Source: Gammaproteobacteria bacterium (GTDB taxonomy: Bacteria; Pseudomonadota; Gammaproteobacteria; Arenicellales; Arenicellaceae). From it: a stretch of DNA of 7,948 bases. The stretch spans positions 1 to 7,948 of the forward strand of contig DNHK01000313.1 in assembly GCA_003485905.1 (NCBI GenBank). Reading direction: 5' to 3'. The notes beneath the pieces were generated by a model. It saw only the letters and a program-made list of their open reading frames with translations. It was not told the origin of the DNA and ran no database searches. Shown here piece after piece: positions 5,377 through 7,948 of this stretch (the first letter of the stretch is position 1; every line of letters begins with the position of its first letter). A program made the position numbers and the translations under genes.

Positions 5377-6852
5377 TTACATAGAGGCTTTTTTTAAACC
5401 AGCCAACGATCGTTGGCGGCCAACAAAGCTTTCAAGAGCAATCTCATAGTTTTCTCGTGCCGATTGATTGTCACCAATCGCTAGATAAGTATCGGCGAGA
5501 AGCTCCGCAGCTGGCTGTGCTGGTTGAGCAGGGCCGTATTCAGGCGGTACGCCAGCTTCCATTTCAGCCGCTTCTTTCATTAGGGCAATTGCTTTTTCCT
5601 GATTGCCTGCAGCAAATTCAATCTGGCCTTCGAGTTGCAGGTGCAGCAATCGGGGTACCATCGCACGGCGATTTTTAACCGCCACCGGCTCTGCGCCACC
5701 GATTCCAGCAAGCGCTTCTTTTGCGCCATCAGTGTCACCACTCTTGAGTAAACGAACGCCGTGTACATATTGGTCAGTTGCAACAAAGAAAGGGTCTAGA
5801 CCTTCATGGCTCACTGATACGGATGCGAGTGAACCCGTCCAATCTCCTGAGTCGATTACGTAGGCAGCTCGGCCGTAGATGAAGTTTTGTCGGTGTATTT
5901 GTCCACCATATTGATTCATTTGTGCTTCAATTAAAGCGAGTTTTTCTGCCGATTCTTCTGGCCTGTTCACTTGGTTCAATCCGTAAATAACCCAAGTTAA
6001 TGCATGATAAGCCTGGTTACCGTATTCATCGTCGGGTGTTGGCTGGCGAGACACAGCTTCCTCATAAGAGCGGATGTTCCGTTCTAGCCCGAGCTCCCAC
6101 ATTCCAAGTGCATAATAAATATGTGAACCCATATGAAGCGCGTGAATAGCCGACGGCGCAACTTCGGAGTAGACCTTTGCTGCGCGTAACCCTAATGGTG
6201 CATGAACGGGGTCATCATAACTATGAATGTTGTAATGCAATGCACCTGGGTGCCGTGGATTGAGCACTAATATGTCTTCAGTGATAGATGCTGCTTGCAT
6301 GTACCTAGAATAATCACGCCCGCCGTGACTAGTGGTTATTAATGATAGGGCATAAAGCGCAGCGGCATCAAGATCTTCCGGATAGTTTTGGTAGATCTGT
6401 TTTAACTCTGCTGAATAAGCAGTTTCGCGCTCTTCTTGACTCCCTTCGCCAAATAACGCTTCGACCGAACGGTGATAGGCTTTTTCGCGCTCAGTTTTGA
6501 AGTGTTCGGCGCGAGCTTCCGGGGTAGCCCCAATCTTGGCCAATGCAGCCCGAGAGCCTTCAATATTTTTGTAAGCCCATAAGTGGTGTTCGTAAGTGAG
6601 CGACTCGCCCCAGTAGGCCATTGCAAAGTCTGGGTCCATTTCTTGCGTTGCGATAAAATTTGCCCGTGCGTCGTCGTACTCAAAATTATGAAGCTTTAAC
6701 AGTCCTTGGACAAAAATTTCGTGGGCTTTAGCATTGCCAGTGGCAGGAAATTCGGTAGAACCGTATATATTGAATTCAGCGGTATCGACGGCGGGGGCCG
6801 TGCCTACAATAGCCAAGTTTAAAATCAGGCCTAAAAGAAAAGCGCTTTTCAT
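5377..6852 (-). CDS. Secreted TPR-repeat protein with histidine-rich core (491 aa)
   Basis: An exported tetratricopeptide-repeat protein of unknown biochemical role. Residues 1-21 form a signal peptide (MKSAF, a hydrophobic core, then TAPA) with likely cleavage after Ala21. TPR-like helix pairs are visible at about 42-90 (FVQGLLKLHNFEYDDARANF), 218-260, 355-385 and 399-480. The centre holds the conserved stretch HPGALHYNIHSYDDPVHA (201-218) and HALHMGSHIYYALGMW (237-252), with seven His in 44 residues. I know this pattern from a widespread family of hypothetical TPR proteins. Clustered His could bind metal, but this is inference. The frame is open to a TTG at 6879, but ATG at 6852 has GAGG eight bases before it and begins directly with the signal peptide, so it is chosen. 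The gene is divergent from the DUF1800 gene and ends at a shared terminator. Confidence 0.85.
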   Translation of the reverse strand: MKSAFLLGLILNLAIVGTAPAVDTAEFNIYGSTEFPATGNAKAHEIFVQGLLKLHNFEYDDARANFIATQEMDPDFAMAYWGESLTYEHHLWAYKNIEGSRAALAKIGATPEARAEHFKTEREKAYHRSVEALFGEGSQEERETAYSAELKQIYQNYPEDLDAAALYALSLITTSHGGRDYSRYMQAASITEDILVLNPRHPGALHYNIHSYDDPVHAPLGLRAAKVYSEVAPSAIHALHMGSHIYYALGMWELGLERNIRSYEEAVSRQPTPDDEYGNQAYHALTWVIYGLNQVNRPEESAEKLALIEAQMNQYGGQIHRQNFIYGRAAYVIDSGDWTGSLASVSVSHEGLDPFFVATDQYVHGVRLLKSGDTDGAKEALAGIGGAEPVAVKNRRAMVPRLLHLQLEGQIEFAAGNQEKAIALMKEAAEMEAGVPPEYGPAQPAQPAAELLADTYLAIGDNQSARENYEIALESFVGRQRSLAGLKKASM

Positions 6853-6860
6853 GAGTATTT

Positions 6861-6864
6861 CCTC
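6861..6864 (-). promoter_or_regulatory. Ribosome binding site that sets the TPR gene start
   Basis: The minus strand has GAGG at 6864-6861, eight bases before ATG at 6852. This fixes the start at 6852 and not at the upstream in-frame TTG at 6879, which would add nine residues before the signal peptide. Confidence 0.6.
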
Positions 6865-6889
6865 AACTTTAGTGGTCAATATAGGTATA

Positions 6890-6909
6890 TAGGATCGATC
6901 ATGATCCTA
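6890..6909. promoter_or_regulatory. Palindrome with three GATC sites upstream of the TPR gene
   Basis: TAGGATC (6890-6896) and GATCCTA (6903-6909) are perfect reverse complements around the spacer GATCAT. Three GATC tetramers (6893, 6897, 6903) fall within 14 bases, 38 bp before the TPR start. This is the right place for an operator. If the host has Dam methylase, binding could be methylation-sensitive. The function is not shown by the sequence. Confidence 0.35.
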
Positions 6910-7152
6910 ATCGCAATACCTAGTCGAAATAAGAGTATAGATAGATTAAATCGCGCGATAGTATAGCGCGCCATATCCAACAATTAGTATATAACGATAT
7001 AACAAATTGGTATAACAAAGTTTCTATTACATCTCCACAAAATATCCATACTTATGCGTGGCCTCACGCGTAGAATAATTCTGTAGAGATAAGCATAATT
7101 TATTTTTGAGTGAAATTTAAGGCAATCTAAATTCTACATGCGAACTCAATTT

Positions 7153-7175
7153 GTTTACTGGGTCGCGAGGTAAAC
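7153..7175. repeat. Inverted repeat just upstream of the DUF1800 gene
   Basis: GTTTAC (7153-7158) and GTAAAC (7170-7175) are exact reverse complements with an 11-base spacer. The spacer itself contains the palindrome TCGCGA (7163-7168). The element ends 11 bases before the ribosome site of the next gene, so it could be an operator or a leader hairpin. Confidence 0.35.
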
Positions 7176-7186
7176 GCCGCTAGGGC

Positions 7187-7191
7187 AGGAG
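7187..7191 (+). promoter_or_regulatory. Ribosome binding site of the DUF1800 gene
   Basis: AGGAG at 7187-7191 lies five bases before ATG at 7197. It is the strongest SD match in the window and makes the start choice firm. Confidence 0.7.
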
Positions 7192-7196
7192 CAGTA

Positions 7197-7948
7197 ATGG
7201 CAATCACAGTCGAGACGGTCATCGCCGCAAATCGGTTTGGACTAGGTGCAAGGCCTGGCGATCTGACGAATATCGGAGATTCTCCTCGGGAATGGTTGAT
7301 TGCTCAGGTAGAACAAGCGCAGCCATTATCAAAAGACGTTGGAAGCCTACCCACTAGTAAACAAGCGGTAGTAAAGCAACAGGCTTACCGTCGTCAGCAA
7401 CAGCAAGCCCGGCAAAATGGCAGTGATGCTTCGCAAGCGAATAATGTTCGAGCATTGATACAAGAACTGCGGCCCATGTACGAGCAACACATTGCTGCAC
7501 GATTGACCCAGGCACTTAAATCAGACACTCCTTTCTATGAGCGATTAGTGCATTTTTGGTCGAATCATTTCGCTGTTTCAGCTGATAACCCACAAACATT
7601 GGGCCTCGTGCCTACGCTCGAGGTTGAAGCAATCCGACCCAATATAAGCGGCAGCTTTGTAGATATGCTTCGAGCCGTAGAGCAGCATCCGGCTATGCTT
7701 ACGTATTTAGATAATAATTTATCGATTGGCCCAAACTCCAAATTAGGAAGTAGGGCGAGTGGGCGAGCGGGCCGAAATAACGGAGCACCTCGTCGCAAAA
7801 TTGATATTAACGAGAACCTCGCCCGCGAAATTATTGAGTTGCACACCTTGGGTGTCGACGGTGGTTATACCCAGCAAGACGTTACTTCCTTCGCAAAGGT
7901 AATTACTGGTTGGGGCGTTGGCGGAAATGGAAATGGCAACACTCGTTT
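7197..7948 (+). CDS. DUF1800 family protein, N-terminal 250 residues (cut by window end)
   Basis: A member of the DUF1800 family (large bacterial proteins, function not established, often paired with a DUF1501 protein). The family marks in order are ANRFGLGARPGDL (11-23), FYERLVHFWSNHFAVS (113-128), MLTYLDNNLSIGPNS (167-181) and INENLAREIIELHTLGV (204-220), followed by DGGYTQQDV (221-229) and VITGWG (235-240). A Gln/Arg-rich, low-complexity stretch lies at about 61-80, and a basic Gly/Arg/Asn stretch at 182-200. No signal peptide is visible at the N-terminus. The frame has no stop through base 7948, so the gene continues outside; the missing part should include the C-terminal half. Its start is fixed by AGGAG. 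It is divergent from the TPR gene, and the two may share control. Family assignment is firm. Confidence 0.92.
   Translation, partial: MAITVETVIAANRFGLGARPGDLTNIGDSPREWLIAQVEQAQPLSKDVGSLPTSKQAVVKQQAYRRQQQQARQNGSDASQANNVRALIQELRPMYEQHIAARLTQALKSDTPFYERLVHFWSNHFAVSADNPQTLGLVPTLEVEAIRPNISGSFVDMLRAVEQHPAMLTYLDNNLSIGPNSKLGSRASGRAGRNNGAPRRKIDINENLAREIIELHTLGVDGGYTQQDVTSFAKVITGWGVGGNGNGNTR

Larger units (their letters stand above)
6853..7196. other. Divergent intergenic region, 344 bp, AT-rich
   Basis: This lies between the TPR gene and the DUF1800 gene. I see no gene in it. It contains the GATC palindrome (6890-6909), three TATAAC hexamers (6990-6995, 6998-7003, 7011-7016), the last two part of a repeated TATAACAAA 13 bases apart, a short hairpin GCGTG-gcct-CACGC (7056-7069), an 11-base palindrome AGAATAATTCT (7072-7082), a weak plus-strand promoter-like pair TTGAGT (7106-7111) and TAAATT (7128-7133), and the inverted repeat at 7153-7175. 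Confidence 0.55.

Noticed and set aside
6402..6683. A 93-codon minus-strand open frame in another frame of the TPR gene
   Set aside because: The TPR frame carries the repeats and conserved motifs; this one has none.
6951..6972. GC-alternating sequence (gcgcg on both sides of atagtata) as a possible operator
   Set aside because: The pairing is explained by short CG repeats and is imperfect.
7054..7071. Small hairpin GCGTG-gcct-CACGC with flanking pairs, as a possible terminator
   Set aside because: No T-run follows and no gene ends nearby, so it is only noted within the intergenic entry.
7565..7846. A 93-codon minus-strand open frame
   Set aside because: It lies wholly inside the DUF1800 gene, which has unmistakable family motifs and a strong start; it is an antisense shadow.
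1..7948. tRNA, rRNA, CRISPR array, insertion sequence or prophage remains
   Set aside because: No cloverleaf-like segment, regularly spaced repeat, transposase or integrase motif was seen on either strand.

Overview
The window looks like chromosomal DNA of a Gram-negative, probably marine, gammaproteobacterium. This rests on the moderate GC content, a lipoprotein signal suited to Lol sorting, a three-helix MscS-type channel, and the family mix (OlsB/OlsA-like acyltransferases, a DUF1800 protein, a secreted TPR protein). The genus cannot be set from this sequence. I see no rRNA, tRNA, CRISPR array, insertion sequence or phage gene.

Left block (1-2972, minus strand) is a tightly packed operon. 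It runs from an ATP-grasp ligase to a PlsC/OlsA-like O-acyltransferase, then an OlsB-like GNAT N-acyltransferase, then the first 26 codons of a fourth gene that leaves the window at base 1. The first two genes share one base (TGATG). The third starts 36 bp after the second. The fourth starts inside the 3' end of the third behind a good Shine-Dalgarno (SD) site. The two acyltransferases have the chemistry expected for a phosphorus-free N-acyl/O-acyl amino-acid lipid. An ATP-grasp carboxylate-amine ligase in front of them suggests that the lipid head group or its precursor is extended by an amide bond. This is the most interesting candidate system here, and its product is unknown.

Middle block: a 387-bp divergent intergenic region (2973-3359) carries several inverted repeats. 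It is followed on the plus strand by a lipoprotein alpha/beta hydrolase (3360-4256, GTG start) and an MscS-family mechanosensitive channel (4382-5245) that seems to have its own promoter. A strong symmetric hairpin at 5319-5355 ends transcription from both sides.

Right block: a secreted TPR protein with a conserved histidine-rich core (5377-6852, minus) is divergent from a DUF1800 family gene (7197 to beyond 7948, plus). Their 344-bp shared upstream region contains a palindrome with three GATC sites next to the TPR gene and a 6-bp inverted repeat just before the DUF1800 ribosome site. The ATP-grasp and TPR genes are given shorter starts than their longest open frames, for reasons stated in their entries.
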